Positions 1-13,900 of a stretch of 64,000 bases of DNA are shown piece by piece. Under the pieces are notes generated by a model. That model was not told the origin of the DNA. It was given only the letters and a program-made list of their open reading frames with translations, and made no database searches. A program made the position numbers and the translations under genes. The stretch is from Chiua virens (lineage: Eukaryota; Basidiomycota; Agaricomycetes; Boletales; Boletaceae): NCBI GenBank assembly GCA_019787685.1, contig JAHNUO010000004.1, forward strand, positions 2,356,001 to 2,420,000, in the 5' to 3' direction. How positions within the stretch are numbered: position 1 is the stretch's first letter; every line of letters starts with the position of its first letter.

Positions 1-3000
1 ATTGCTTCCGGTATCATTTGAAGCGACGGTGCGGGCTGCCAAGCGACCGGCTCGAACGGTGTATGTAGTTGAATCCGTCGACCGCGATCGCGAACATGAT
101 CGCCGAACAGTCGTGCACCGCAGCGCCAGCCCACAGCCTATAGGCATATCACCTCGTTGTCTGTATCGCCATGATCATGTCCGAGTCACGACAGTGCCAG
201 CGTGCCAGTGTGGCTCGCGCGGTTTCTTAATCGTGTCGTCACCATGCTAGTCGTACTTGTGTTGTCATTGGTCATAACCCCGCCGAGATGTTCGATTTGT
301 GGGCATTGCAGACCCTGTCGATGAAGGGTGGACTCGAGACCCTAGCTGCCGCCGTCAACCAACCCTTCAAATCGGGCCGTCAAGGGTACTCCAATCGTAA
401 ACCTGTTACGCCAGACAAGCCAAGGGAACCAAACACCCATTTAGCGACCCCCCGTATGGTGTTCTTTTCCCTCTCTTCCGGTAATGCGACCAAAGAAAGG
501 CAACCAAGGAACGCCATCACAAAGAACCATGCGTGATCCTGATTCAGATGTACATCGAGTAAACATTTTTTTCTTCCTGATCGGCCACGAGGACAAGTGA
601 ACAAGACGACACGGGGTATACCAGGCTATTTATTTTGTCCACTTGGTCAGAGAGACAAACATGTGACGACCGTGATCGGAAAACTTGCATCATGTTAGGC
701 GCGCGCACCATCAGTCACACCCCTTACGGGCCGCTTACCATTTTCTTCCCGCGAATATGCACATGGATTGAATTGTATAAAGTAAATGTAAACATGTAGC
801 GATTTTGAGAACCTCGGGAACTTTATCTACATATACTTGGGTTGACATGCCCTCGACAACGGCACCAGGGGGTGGCTGACAATCGATCCATTGGCGCGGC
901 AAGTTCCCGGTCGAAAAATGACGAAAGGGTAAATTATTCTCCCAAGTTACCTATATAGATCATGATTTCGGAATGATGGCTGTGTATCACGGCCACACGG
1001 TAATGTGCTTCGTGACTTGATTTGATGGGCCAGAAGATAGCCTGATATGTAGCGATAGGATAGGATTGTGATTTGATTTTTGTGATAGGCCCTCGGAAAG
1101 ACCCGGCAGGGGTCGGGGGAGCCGTTTAGCGACTTGTGGAGAGGTGGCACACAGGGAGGTGCCGGTGAACGTCATCGCTTGATAACTCGCGTTCGGTCCA
1201 TGTGCGTTCGAACCGTGTGATGGGCCAGTGGGAGGATGCGGCTAGCGAAGAAGCTCATCGTGGTTCCTACGCTAAAACCGAGGCTGCACCCATCGTGCGC
1301 TTCGGGGACGCTGATAGGCTCGAGTCTGTGCCATATATTTAAGGTTTGTATGATGACGTGACGCACCGCCGAACCAAAATATGCCCGTTCACACACGCAA
1401 CCTCGAAAGGTCCTAGGTAACTTGCCAATCTAGGTTACATGAAAAACCACAAGTGGCAAGAACAAAAAGGATCAAAATTTTTAGGGTAGTCCTTACCTTT
1501 TTGAACTAGGACCTTATTTGAGCTCGAAGATTGGTCCCGGGTCAGCAGTATTCAGTGTGACGTTGATTATGGATTCGATACGGAATTAACGCGAACGGTT
1601 CCTCCCGAAGAATCCGATATGCGGGCTCGGTGTCAGCCTAAGCCTGCAGGCAAGGGTTCAAGTGCAGATATGGAACGAAGAGAATCACGACAAATGATCA
1701 AACAGGTAAAACTTACACCCGCAGGGAATGAGTATCGCGCTTTCGATACCAAACTTTCCAAATGTGCGCGTTCTCTCAGGAAAAGGGGCCCGTTCAACAG
1801 CCGTTGGCCGTTGACGGTATAGTACCCAACGCCCCTCGTGTTGTCCTGCCCTCGCGTCCAATAAGTCGATTTCCTCGGCGGTATTGAGCGCAGCTTTTTC
1901 ATCTGGATCCGGCCCTTGGTGTTCATTTAGCTGATCCTGCGCGATGGGTTGCCAAGGCGCAACCATTGTTTCTCCTGAAAGGCGCTGCTGCGCGATCATC
2001 ATCTCCACGTCGATTAGAGAGAGGAGAAAGCTTGTCCGGAAAATGATGGATATAATTATGAAGTGGCTGATCGGGGATTGCAGCACGCCGTCCACGCACG
2101 CCGCATGTTCGCCGCGATCACCATTTCCTCGTCATGAACCGCGCATACCAGTGTGGCGTTGGCGCGGCGGAGCTTGCGGATTCGAATAGTACAAGGGCCG
2201 TTGATGAAGGGTGCACCTCGGTGTCGGAAATGAGGTGAGTGATGGTGAGCACGTTTTAGGTTTGAGAAACGCGAGAGCCAAGTCACGCATGTATTTGCGT
2301 ATCGTGGAGGTGTGTGGGTGGGGCGTTTCGAGCCGGAACATGCTGCATGCTGCATGCGGCGCGGACGAGGCTGCGCAGGATCTAGAAAGGCCCCACATAT
2401 ACATGTAAAGTAACTCGGTGTATGTGATGCGGCACGCTGCCCCGGAAGGAAATCATAGCCCATTTGACACTCGGGTCTGCGCGGTCGGAGCGGAACTTGG
2501 ACGTTCTTGAAGAACTTTCGAGGTGTGCTATGTATAGGACTAGTACTGTGTGGGTGTGAGGGGATAATGCCCCTTGTTCTGGTTGGTCCTGCGGGGTGCG
2601 TTGTTAAAGGCGATGTTGGGTTCTTCATATATATGTAACCTAGCCTCATGGACGCGTCGGCGTTTCCGCTGTGCGAGAACAGAGGAACCGTGTTACGTAA
2701 TTCGACCCATCGATCCGGTCATCGATCACACAAAAAAATTTGATCCACTCGTACAAGAGGCCGACTCTGCCATTCCACTCAGTTAGCCAATCGCTTTTGC
2801 TACGCATTCTCAAATCTCAATTTGCTCACTGGCCGTCCTGCGTACTTGCCCTAGAGCGTACCCTGCGACCTCTAGAGACCCCAACGCCACCATTACTGAT
2901 CAGGAAAGAAACAACGATCTCCGCCTGCTGACCCTCGAGTGAGTGTTTCATCCCGGTTCTCCCCTTCCAACGACCCTGTGCTCATCGATCGTCCTAATTT

Positions 3001-3357
3001 TAGGTGGTCGTCCGTACGCGGTAGGTTTAAAGCCTCTTTCCTCCTTCCGCTTTCCTCATCCTCAACACAGGCGAACCTCCCTAACAACGCTTTCAAATTT
3101 TTCTGTTCTCAGCCATCTTTTGCCTTCTCTCTCATCTACTTTTCCTTGCGTCGAAAGCGAGGATCCCTTTTTTGAAGTAAACCCCATCTATTACCGTCCT
3201 GGCGAGCCCGGCACCCCCGCAACCGTGGCGATTCTGGTTCGGTAATCCGAGGTTTCCGACATTCAAACTCAAGCGCGTGAACATAACATTTTTCGAAAAA
3301 AAGCATCGCTTCCGTATAGACACGATAGACCCTTTAATTTTTCCTGATAAATCAACC
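1..3357. other. No supportable gene; upstream region of ODC
   Basis: Only short overlapping open frames occur on both strands, none with a recognisable motif or a splice pattern joining it to a neighbour. A minus-strand frame at 1685-2095 and one at 2056-2649 are open but compositionally unconvincing. The last 400 bases before position 3358 are rich in C and T tracts, as is common in basidiomycete 5' leaders, and probably hold the ODC promoter and a possible leader intron. No TATA box could be assigned with confidence. Confidence 0.5.
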
Positions 3358-4966
3358 ATGTCTCGCGTTGATGTGCTTCCTCCTGCAACACCCGTCAACC
3401 TTGAGGTGCCTCCTTCCTTCCTAGGTTCTCCGGGATACCGCGACACACCAAGCGCAATGCCTGCCCGATGATCTTTCTCTGGCTCACGAAAAACCGGACG
3501 CGACCGTGGATGATGGAGAGGCTGAAACAATTTTTACATCCCTCCCGGCCCTATTCCGAGGACATCCCGATGTCCACCTCAGGAATGGAATCATGAATGC
3601 ATCGCGCAAGGCGTCTGAAAACAGGACCAACGCTGAAAAAGCGTTCTTTGTCGCGGATCTTGGACAGGTATACCGACAACACAAGCGTTGGCAGCAGTGC
3701 ATGCCCGACATTGAACCTTTTTACGGTCTGTAGCCTGCTCTGTCGGTCACACTCTGTTACTCACGGCGTCGTGTGACAGCCGTCAAGTGCAACCCAGACC
3801 CATACGTGTTGAGGTTGCTGGCTGCGCTAGGTGCCGGCTTTGACTGCGCATCCAATGGCGAGATCAACACGGTCTTGGGTATGGGTGGGGTAGACCCGAG
3901 CCGGATCTTGTTCGCAAACCCGTGCAAGGCGACGTCATTCATCCGGAGCGCTGCCAAGGCTGGCGTGGACAAGATGACGTTCGACAACGAGGACGAGCTG
4001 TACAAGATTGCACGTGTACACCCTGGAGCAAAATTGATTGTGCGTATCCTGGCCGACGACTCCAAGAGCATGTGTCGTTTTGGTGCCAAGTTTGGGGCAC
4101 CCCTCGAGGTGGTACCTCGTCTGCTGGCGAAAGCGCGGGAGCTACACCTGGATGTGATCGGTGTGAGTTTCCATGTCGGGAGCGGATGCTATGATCCGAC
4201 AATCTACGAAGATGCGGTGCGACGTGCGCGGGATGCGTTTGACATGGGAACGCGTGTCGGGTACCAATTTTCCTTGCTGGACCTCGGTGGCGGGTTTGAA
4301 GATGCACGCCTGGAGACTGCGGCGTCAGTGTTGACGCGGGCGATTCGACACTACTTTCCGGATCGGAGGGGCCTTAAGGTGATCGCTGAACCTGGGCGGT
4401 ATTATGTGTCGCGGGCATTCAGTCTGGCAACGAACATTATTGCGCGGCGGGCGCAGATGAACGAGGGCTCTTCGGAGCAATTGGGTGGGTCTGATGCGAA
4501 AGCAGAGGAACCGAGCGTTATGTGTAAGTGTTGTGGTTTCTTTGTGTGCGATAAAATATTTATTGACGACTGCGGTGATACGATACAAACAGACTACATT
4601 AACGATGGTGTGTACGGTGCATTTAACTGCACGATGTTCGATCACCAGGTGGTGGCGCCACACGTTCTGTCCATGAACGGGTCGTTTCATGTGACAGGCA
4701 CGGAGGCGATGTCAATGAGCAGCGTGTGGGGGCCGACCTGCGACTCGCTGGACCTGGTGTGCAAGTCGGTGATGCTGCCGAGTGGGCTGCAGGTAGGGGA
4801 CTGGCTCGGATGGCACGAGATGGGTGCGTATACGATCAGCGCTGCGAGCCAGTTCAATGGGTTTGAGCTGAGCGACGTGGTGTACACGACGAGCAAGGGG
4901 GCGGAGGAGGCCCGGGAGGTGCTGCGACGGTTCGCGGCAGAGGGCCATGGACACGGGGAGCTGTGA
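3358..4966 (+). CDS. ODC1: Ornithine decarboxylase
   Basis: This PLP-dependent enzyme decarboxylates ornithine to putrescine, the first step of polyamine synthesis, in the cytosol as a dimer. Modelled exons are 3358-3372, 3425-3725, 3780-4523 and 4593-4966, giving 477 residues, normal for fungal ODC. The PLP lysine lies in PFYAVKCN, split by the intron at 3726-3779. Further family motifs are FHVGSG, LDLGGGF, AEPGRYY, YINDGVYGAFNC, the catalytic cysteine and aspartate in WGPTCDSLD, and the C-terminal MGAYT. The intron at 4524-4592 is 69 bp, in frame and stop-free, so a naive translation keeps it as an insertion; removing it gives EPSVMYYINDG. The enzyme call is certain. The first exon is not: the reading frame changes between 3405 and 3425, and both possible donors (3373, 3406) are weak. 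Antizyme control is known for the family but not visible here. Confidence 0.95.
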
Positions 4967-5753
4967 AGAGCGCGTATAGCAGAGCAGTAAATTATAGCAT
5001 ACGTTTGTGACCGAGGACGATGGGTGGGTAATGATTATTCCGTCGGTACCGACAGCGAGAGAGAGTGGAGTGCGTGCGATGCGGTGGGAAAGGGGTGAGT
5101 CATCGAGGGTGATCGACGGTGTGGTTGCTTCCAATTCCAAGGCACGCGGTGGTATACGCTTCGAAGCTAAATCGGGACATATTTGCAAGACCGGCGGTGG
5201 ACCGCAGATGCCGGCGGTGGAAGAGAGCAGAAAGAGGCGAAGCCCTGTTTCACGCAAAAGTACGGTGGTATGTGGAGAGCGGTGCGGAGAGACACGGCCG
5301 GGAGGGTCCGGAGACCCTGAGTGTGCCGCGCTTACTCCCTGGCAGAACGGATGAGCCGGGGGTGGCGTCGCGAACCTTGTTGGCGTCGGTGGGGGCAGGC
5401 GGGCAGGCGGACCGAAGAGCGCGTGACGCAGCCAGGCCCCGGACGCGGAAGGGAGAGGGTTCGTGCCTGGATCTGAGATCTTGGCGGTGCCGAGGGAACA
5501 GCAGGGCTTCGGTGAACCAGTTTCGTTCACGTTGATTTCCCGATTTGGATTTAGTTGCTGTGATGCTGCGGTTGCCGAGAGATTATGTCACGTTCGATGG
5601 TTATGTCACACACTAGCATGTCACAAACGCGACATTTCCTCGTCGACGTGGCCCCGAGACCGTTGCGCTGCTAATTTTGCCGCGGAGTCTTCATTTCCCG
5701 GCACGTCCGTCGTTACCTTATATACCCTCATCCAAATCGCTCTCTTTCTTGTC
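4967..5753 (+). promoter_or_regulatory. ODC 3' end and APSES gene upstream region
   Basis: This 787-base spacer separates two genes on the same strand. A TATATA core (5719-5724) lies about 30 bases before the APSES start codon, in a C/T-rich setting. That is close for a TATA box, implying either a short leader or that it is not functional. The overlapping open frames at 5007-5535 have no recognisable content. Confidence 0.35.
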
Positions 5754-7687
5754 ATGGATCCCTCCGCTTCTGCTCTCCCCCCCTCCGCACAGCCCTCCAA
5801 TGGGCCCCGCTTCCGTCCCTACGCAAGCCCACACCACCAGGTCACAAAGGGTAGATACATCACCTCGAACGATCCACGGGGTTACATGTCAGCCACACCC
5901 TCCATTTCTCTCGCTCTTGCTCACCCCCCTCCAGCCCTGTCTACGAGTACCCCCTCAATGGCCAGTGGATCATGATGGACATCGATGACGGCTACATCCT
6001 GTGGACCGGCATCTGGAAAGGTCCGTCTTCCTCCGTCTCTCTCCACCCTGTCCTCACCCCGCCACCCAGCCCTGGGCAACTCCAAAGGTCCGTCGCTCCG
6101 CGTAATGTCCATCTACCCCCCCCATTTAGCCCTTCTCAGCCGACATTGTCAAAATGATCGATTCACAGCCCGACTTGGCTCCCGTCATCCGTCGGGTGCG
6201 CGGAGGCTATCTCAAAATTCAGGGCACATGGATGCCTTACGAGGTCAGCGCCCTCCTCTCCATACCGTCCGTTCCCTCCCTCATATCGCTTCCCTAGGTT
6301 GCCCTTCGCCTCTCTCGTCGGTGTGTATACAGTTCCTCTCTACCCTTGCCCTCCTAATTGATCCCGCTTCAGCGTTGCGTGGCCAATACGCGACGACCTC
6401 GTCCCGCTCTTCGGGTAATGTTGCCTCTCTTCCTCACCTCTTCTTGGAATTCACCGTCCCTCCGTAGTCCCACGTTCCCCAGCACTTGTCTCTCCCCTGA
6501 TCAGCCTGGCTATGGCCAGGTCGTTTCCACTGCATCAGGTCGCCGGCGACCTCGCCGGACAAATCCATCCGCAGCGCCTATATCGTCTGCCCCCCTCTCC
6601 CAACCTGCCTGGGCCTCCGTTGTTCCCGTCCTGCCTGGACCTGCCGAACATGCCACAGCCTATCATCGCCCGGACCAAGACACCTCGCCCCACATGTACA
6701 GTGCACAGTACTCTTATCCGCCGCCTCGTCAACTCCCCGATCCACGTGTCAATTCCCCGATGCAACGAGGTCGCCAACCTTCCCCTCGATCCTCATCGCC
6801 GCTTGGCCGTGAGCGCTCGTTGCGATCTCGGTATTCCCCTTACCCGAGCTCTGCCGTTGGTCAACGGAGAACCTCGAGCGACTGCATGTCGCTCGATATC
6901 CCGTCCATCTCCCTCCATGAAACCATCCCAGATCCACGGTCAGCCAGTCGATTGCCTGGCGATGAGATCAAACTCCCTCCCATTCATCCTCTCGCACCGC
7001 CCCGACACGTCAGCAACCCTTCTTATGCATTGCCACCGATATCAGCGCTCGAGGATTTGCGCGGCGTGTCCTCCCAAGATTCCGCCGCTGTCCTCGAGCG
7101 GCTAAAGATGGATGACACAAGGTCCGATATGGACGATGCCCGTTGGGCAAAACACCGTTCGCTTTCCATGTCCATGAGGTGTGTTCCTCCGCTCCACCAA
7201 CAATGGCGTTCGCTGACCAAATGACAGGCCGAACCAGTCATTTCCGACTCATGCATCGTGGTCGAGTGATTCCATGCGTGCCAGGGCCCACTATGAGCCC
7301 GCGTGTCCATCATCTCCTGAAGTTAGCCCTACGCTGCGTTCCTCGCACGAAGGCAGCTCCGCTGGCGCGATATCGCCAGTCTCGCCTGCGACGCCACGAT
7401 CGACTGACGGACTCCATCTAGCGACGCTTAAAAGCCGCGTGAGGCGGGTGGATGTACCCGGCCAGACGTCCTACGTTTCTGATCACCCTGACTACCGTGC
7501 GCACGCCCACCAGCTCGGCACAACGGACTACCGCAGGACGGGTAGCGACGGTGACTACCATCGGAAGAGCGGGGCGTTGCCCACCGGTCCAGACACCCAC
7601 CTTTCCGCATGCCGTCACCCTCATCCCGAGAGCGATGAGAGTGAGAGCGAACATGCGCATATCAAGCGACCCATAAGACCGTGGTAG
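5754..7687 (+). CDS. APSES/KilA-N DNA-binding transcription factor, Xbp1-type
   Basis: This is a predicted nuclear transcription regulator. Eight exons (5754-5887, 5935-6020, 6070-6087, 6140-6243, 6298-6320, 6373-6414, 6468-7178, 7228-7687) join to 525 residues. The DNA-binding domain covers roughly residues 45-165 and shows the order GRYITSNDPRGY, GQWIMMDIDDGYILWTGIWK, ADIVKMIDSQPDLAPVIRRV, GGYLKIQGTWMPYEVALRLS and AWPIRDDLVPLFG, as in Xbp1-like APSES proteins. Six of the seven introns interrupt this domain and one exon is only 18 bases. The remainder is Ser/Pro-rich, probably disordered, with an acidic ESDESESEH stretch near the end. There are no ankyrin repeats, so it is not Swi4/Mbp1. Known Xbp1 relatives act as repressors under starvation or stress; that role here is inferred from family only. 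Confidence 0.85.
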
Positions 7688-10600
7688 CTCACTCGGCCCG
7701 CCATGTTTTTCTCCTGGTTGTCGCCCGCTGTCTCGTTTACCTTGGTTCCTGGTACCGTGAGGTTTCTTTCATGCATTGCGTTTCCAGAATTCTATTTTTG
7801 TTTCGTCATTTTTCCTTGTTGCTCTCTTTGGATTTGCTTGCCTTACTACACATACATGAGATGCTATACTATTTTCCACGCTCACACAGTCGATTCCCCA
7901 CCACGGTTTGTACCTCGGTCATTTCGCACCCATCGCACTTGGCAACAATACCCCTCGGCCATGGCCGTTTTCTGTAATCGTTACCCCTCTTTCACGTATG
8001 CCTTTCGCCAACGACTTTATGCCCCCAAACCTAAAAACATGTTATCCTTTTTTTCTTTCTGTTTGACGATGTCGCCCCGCTAGTTGTATCATACGGTGTT
8101 AAATCTTAATAGGCTATATACATGGTCCAAATCTTTTTTAAAACATAACATGCCAAATCTCGTCGTCACCGTCGCAGCGAAGTGTTATCAATTGCATGGC
8201 ACGTGATCCACGGACGATCAAAACGCGCTGTACATGAACGTTGTTGATTCATAATTTGACGTCGTCTGAGCGGAATTATGGGCGCACCGGAAGGGCCGGT
8301 ACGACGAACGGGGAACTCTGTCACGGGTGTCCTGAAAGGAAAGAGTCGAAAACAACGAAAAAGGGTGCAATCATCATCTACAATCGACAGCGATCGAAAC
8401 TAGAACGAGACCATAGTACCACCGTCCGATCGACCGCATCATTTGGCAGCGGGTCGTTCGATCTGTCAAACAGTGCTGTAGAGCGTGTAGCGCGTCTGTC
8501 GGTCGGCCGACGGACGGAGAGACGGTAAAAGTGTTTTGAAAGAGAAAAAGAGAGAAAGACGCGTGGCAGAGTGGTGGTCTGGTTCGTGTTTCATGTTTAA
8601 ACACGCCTCACACGGGCCTTTTATTATTATTATTGTTATGGTTTCCCCCAGACGCACCGTGTCGGCGTTCCGGTCCAATGGCATTTGGGCTGACACTCGG
8701 TGCTGCTGGAACGGTACGGACATGCCTCCTCCGAGGGTATGTGGCGTTTGGAAGTGCGGGCGTGACATATGGCGCGGTTGCAAACGTCAATCGGGTCTGC
8801 CTCCGGTCCTCGCCGACAGTTGTGTGTTGTCGAGATGTCATTGATTCAATAAACACGCGTTGTATCATCGTACGAGCGGTGATGACAGTACAGCATCCGT
8901 GCAAACGTTTGTCGGTGTCGAGATGGACTATGAGCGGTGTACATTGATCAACTGGATGGCGGTGACGACGACGGGCATGCATTGTCTGCGCCGACGCGTG
9001 TTCGTAAAACGTGTTTGGGTATGCGTAGGGTCCGAAAGGTGAGAGCACGTGTCTGCATGTGAGACGAGACGAGACGATCGAGAATCGCTTGTCAGAGTTT
9101 AGATCCTAGCCTGTCTCGAACGTCTCCGCCTGTCGTTGGTCGTCGGTTACCGGTGGCAATTAACAGTCGTTCTAGATCCGATCATCGGGGCGATATGTCG
9201 TTGTCGGTGGAGGACGGGTGTCTGGCCGCACATGTACGTTTTTTGTTCATACACGTCATGCGGGACGGGTGGACGAGAAAGGTAAATGGGGGAAAACCGT
9301 TTAGTAGGAGAGTGGGTAGTCGTTCGTGTGGCTTCGGGTCAAACGCGGAAGCGGGAGCGGAGGAATCATTCTAGAATCGTTGAATGCGGTGTCGCTTCCT
9401 CTTACGAGAAACGATGTGCGATGATGTGATATGGGGAAATAAACCCTTATAGGTGCCGGCAAGCTGTTGGGATGCGGATGTAGGATCAACCCTCGAGACA
9501 GATGCAGATGGAGCCCTGACTCGGCGGTGATGCGATAGCGGGAACAGGTTGAAGCGTCACGCCAAGGATAGGCGTTTGGCAGGCGACAAATCCGAGGCGC
9601 ACGGGTGCACAATGGAGTTATAGATAATATATCGCATCACGAATCCCTCGGAAGTACCTGTGCACGATTAAAAGCGCGGCTTGTAGTTAGGAAACCAACA
9701 CTACAAAAACACCGACGACAACAGCAAGACACGGCGAAGACCTGCTCGATAGAGATCGGCACATCGGCCGCGATGTACCGGTGAATTTCATGTTTGAGTT
9801 TTGTTTCGTTTTCGTTTTGATCGGGTTTTCTAAGATTTCCTCACTGGACGCAAGGGCTTGGTACCACATGGACTCGAACCGTGGCTTGCAAACGTGCGGC
9901 GTGTTATATTGTTTAGGCAGAGCGAGAGCTTAGAAGTCGCGGGAGTGTCAAGTCTGGATTATAGGACGTCGGCTGACGTCAATATAAGGGGAAAGGAAAT
10001 ATAGACATTGACATATCGGAAAGAGACTGTTGGAACGCCGGCGAAAAATACATAAAATCCCATGTTAGTGATCTCGACTCGGTGTGGGTTGGAGACACAA
10101 ACCTTTTCGGGAAATGAGTAATGACATGAACACCATATGGATGGTATCATGAATTCTCGAAATAAGTAAGCTGACACGTTTGAGGCGGCGGCGTTGGCGT
10201 TGGCATGTGTGTTGCATTGGGGGTGTTAAGCAGGCAAGGAGAGCCAAGAGATATTGGACATATCTGAATGCCGAAATAGGTTCGAGGGGGAAGATGGCGA
10301 ATCGATTCGGTGCGGTGTCGATGGCGTGGAATATGGAAGGCTTCCACTTCCTCATGCCGCCGAGCGTTGACAGCTTGTTCCGATCATGGCTGGAAATGGA
10401 TGAGGCGTGTTGTCTCAGATACTGCAAGTCCGTGTGCTCTTCCGTATCTCTGGGGAATGTTTGAAGCGTGTCGAAGTCACGGATGAGATCTAGAGAATCC
10501 GCTGTCACAGTGGGTATCTGTGTATAACGAGGACGTGAATACATTCAATCGGTGGGGAATGGAAGACGGCGAGCTCGAGGCGGATGCCAAGTGCTGTATT

Positions 10601-10987
10601 CAGGGACGGTATGGGGTTCCTGTTTAGTGTCGATGCGGCGCTGTCGCTGAAACCAACAAATATATCTGCGGCGGTGGGGACACTGCCTGAACAGCCAGTT
10701 GCGTAGGACGGTGTACCCGAACTATGAAGCCTTGATAGGCCCACGTCATGGGCGATGCTCACTGACGGTGGCATGGTGGTTGTCGGATTGCTGTGTCATG
10801 CTCGTTTAGTCAGTGACCACCGTAACAGCGAGCACTTTGACGAGGTCCGCTAAACGAAGAAGTCGCAATCATACCACGCTCAATCACGACCAGCATCGAG
10901 CGTGTCGGCCAAATCGAGGAGATTCCCCTGCTCTCCCTCTCGCCACCATCTCCTCATCAACCCACACGTTCTTTGCGCGCTTTTGCT
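7688..10987. other. 3.3 kb spacer without a supportable gene
   Basis: The first 400 bases are T-rich and probably the 3' UTR of the APSES gene. A short TTA microsatellite lies at 8621-8635, next to a purine-rich run at 8541-8560. Two adjoining minus-strand frames (10505-10774 and 10065-10544) could be joined by a weak splice but match nothing I recognise. The last part must contain the promoter of the phosphate transporter; an unusually long spacer may hold long leaders or a non-coding transcript. Confidence 0.4.
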
Positions 10988-13900
10988 ATGAAGTTCAGGT
11001 ATGGCAACAGTCCTCTCTCTTGCCTCTTTTGACGCCCGTTGCACCACAGTTCGGCTCTCAAGTTCAACGCAGTCGCGGATTGGTGGGACGAATACATAGC
11101 GTACGTCCTTTGTTTCTTGCAATTCTACTCGTCCTCATCTCTATCTGGACTCGCATGTCAGTTATGACGTTCTCAAACGCCATATTTACCAGCTCGAAAA
11201 GGAACACCACCGTCTCAGTCAAAATGTAGATCTCGAGGCCAATGAGCACACCGCACTCTTCCAGCCTGACTATTCCTCAATCGACGGCGTTTTCTTACCG
11301 CTTCTCGACCAAGAACTACACAAGATAGCCGCTTTCTACGAACAAAAGGAGAAAGAGCTATTTGATGAGTTGCAAACACTCGAGGACCTCGTTGCCGAGC
11401 AGGACGCAGCTGGTGTCGAAGACTGGGAGCACTACATGGATGACTATGCGGACGAAGAGGATGAAGAGGACGAGGAGGATGACCATGTTGGTGACCATGT
11501 CCATTTCGAGGGTGAATGTCCTCCAAAGCGACGACGTAGAAAGTCGAGCTCGGTCGGCTTTCGTCCACGCAGCGGGTCGGGTACGTCTTTGTTCTTGTGC
11601 GTTATTCCTATCCCTGATGTCCCGCAAGGCGCGCGGAACGGTCACTCTGGTCATCGTTTAAGCGTTTCATCCGTCGACCACAGTTACGATCTGGAGGCGC
11701 GTTCTCGACCACATGCGAACAGTCGCAGCAAGTCACCCATCGGGCAGATTGCCGATAGACTCATGGGCATGAGGGACAGCATCACATCACTTCCAACGGA
11801 GAGCGTATGGACCGCCAGGACTAACTACGCCTGGGATATCCGTCTCTTATTCAAGCGTAGAATTACTAATCTCTACGTCTCATTTTGCTCTTTGAAATCA
11901 TACGTCGAAGTCAACCATTCCGGCTTTCGCAAGATATTGAAGAAGTGCGTTCTCCCTTGTTCTTCCGCCTCCATTTTCTAACCCAGTCGAAAGGTATGAT
12001 AAAGTCACGTACAATGAGGTCGGTCCTGTAAATCCCTTCGTCTTCATCTAACGCTCGTTGTAGGCCCAAGATAGATACATGCACGACATAGTGGAGACTC
12101 GCCTGCCCTTCCTTCAGAGTTCAAAGGACAAGGTCGCAGATGCAATCAATCGTCTTGTGACCTTGTATGCCAAGTGTGTCACTGGCGATGACCCCTCTGC
12201 TGCTGTCCAGCAGCTCAAGGTACACCAGCGAGAGCATATAGCTTGGGAACGCAATACCGTCTGGCGCCAGATGTTGGCACAGGAGCGCCACGGGGGAACG
12301 GATGCAACTGAGTTGAGAGGCGGAGCCATTCTTGTTCGACAGGAGGAGGCTGGTACTGTCGGCATCCCGACACCGCTCGGTAGCTTTAGGTTCAAACGGA
12401 AGAGAATTCCCCTCGTCCTTTCAATCGTCGTATTTATTGCACTCATGAACATGAACGTCATCAAGGATGGCCCTGAAGCAAACAAGTGTTTCGCAATCCT
12501 GATCTTCAGCACGATGATGTGGGCAAGCGAGGTTCGTACGCAGCGCACGTCATTTGACATTTGAATTGATGGCATTTAGGCGATCCCTCTGTTCGTCACA
12601 TCGACTCTGGTTCCTTTCTTTTTGATCGTGTTCAGAGTCGTTCGTTCGAATGATGAGAACCCGGAACCATTACCGACGCCCGATGCCACCAAGTAAGTCA
12701 CGGAAGTACCGACCGAACGCGTTATTGACGCATGCCAAATCAGACAAGTATTCTCGGCCATGTTTTCGCCTACAATCATGCTTCTCATCGGCGGCTTGAC
12801 GATCTCCGCCGCTTTGAGTAAGACGAATATTGACCGGATGTTGATCACGCGGCTGTTAAGCATGGCCGGTTCGAAACCTAGAACGGTCTTGTTGGCTTTT
12901 ATGGGCGTATCGTGTTTCGCTAGCATGTGGATTAGGTGTGTTCTCATTTCTTTCTCTTTGATTGGAGTAGAGGCTTGACACGCGTTTGCAGTAACGTCGC
13001 TGCACCGGCGCTTTGTTTCACGTTGATCCGTGTACGTTATACTGTTATTGTGGAGTCATTTTTCTGATTTCGTATTAGCCTATCCTCCGAACGCTACCCG
13101 CGAGGTCATCATTTGCACCATGCTTGATTGTAAGCATTGCCGACTCCTACAGGGCTGTTTGCTGACAAGAGTGACGCGTGTGCAGCTCGGTATTGCGCTC
13201 GCCGCCAACATTGGTGGTCAAAGTTCGCCCATCTCCTCCCCTCAGAACCTCATTACCGTCGGGTATATGGACCCCAAACTCGATTGGGCGAGTTGGTTCG
13301 CCGTCGCACTGCCCGTGTCTATTATCTCTGTCATACTCATCTGGTTGCTCCTCCTTGTGAGCTACCAACCTGCCCGTGCACCAGACGGTGACGGAGAGAT
13401 CGAGATTAGGACGATTCGACCGACGAGAGAAAGATTTACCCTCAAGCAGTACTGGGTAACTGTGGTATGCATCGTGACGATCGCGTTATGGTGCATCGAG
13501 CACGAAATCGAAAATATGATTGGAGATATGGGTGTCATCGCTATAATACCTATTGTCGCCTTCTTTGCGACAGGTGTCCTCAAGAAGGTATGTGACGTGC
13601 ATGGGATATGATGCGGCTGACTGATATAATATGCGCAGGACGACTTTGAGCAGTTTGCGTGGACCATCGTGTTCTTGGCCATGGGTGGTATTGCATTGGG
13701 GGCTGGGGTGAAGTCCAGCGGACTCATGGACACTATGGATGGCGCTATTCATCAAATGCTCGAAGGGCAATCACTCTATTCCGTCGTCATCGTTCTTTCA
13801 ATTGTCGTCCTCGTATGTCACCATTCTTGTCTTTGTCCTTCTTGCCGCTGATTCTTGTATGTGTTTTCAACTGGTAGGTCGTCTCGACGTTTATCAGCCA

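Noticed and set aside
2056..2649. 197-codon minus-strand open frame
   Set aside because: Composition is low-complexity, frames on both strands overlap it, and it has no motif or splice partner.
10065..10774. Two adjoining minus-strand open frames that might form a spliced gene
   Set aside because: The only joining splice has a weak donor, there is no recognisable motif, and overlapping plus-strand frames look equally good.
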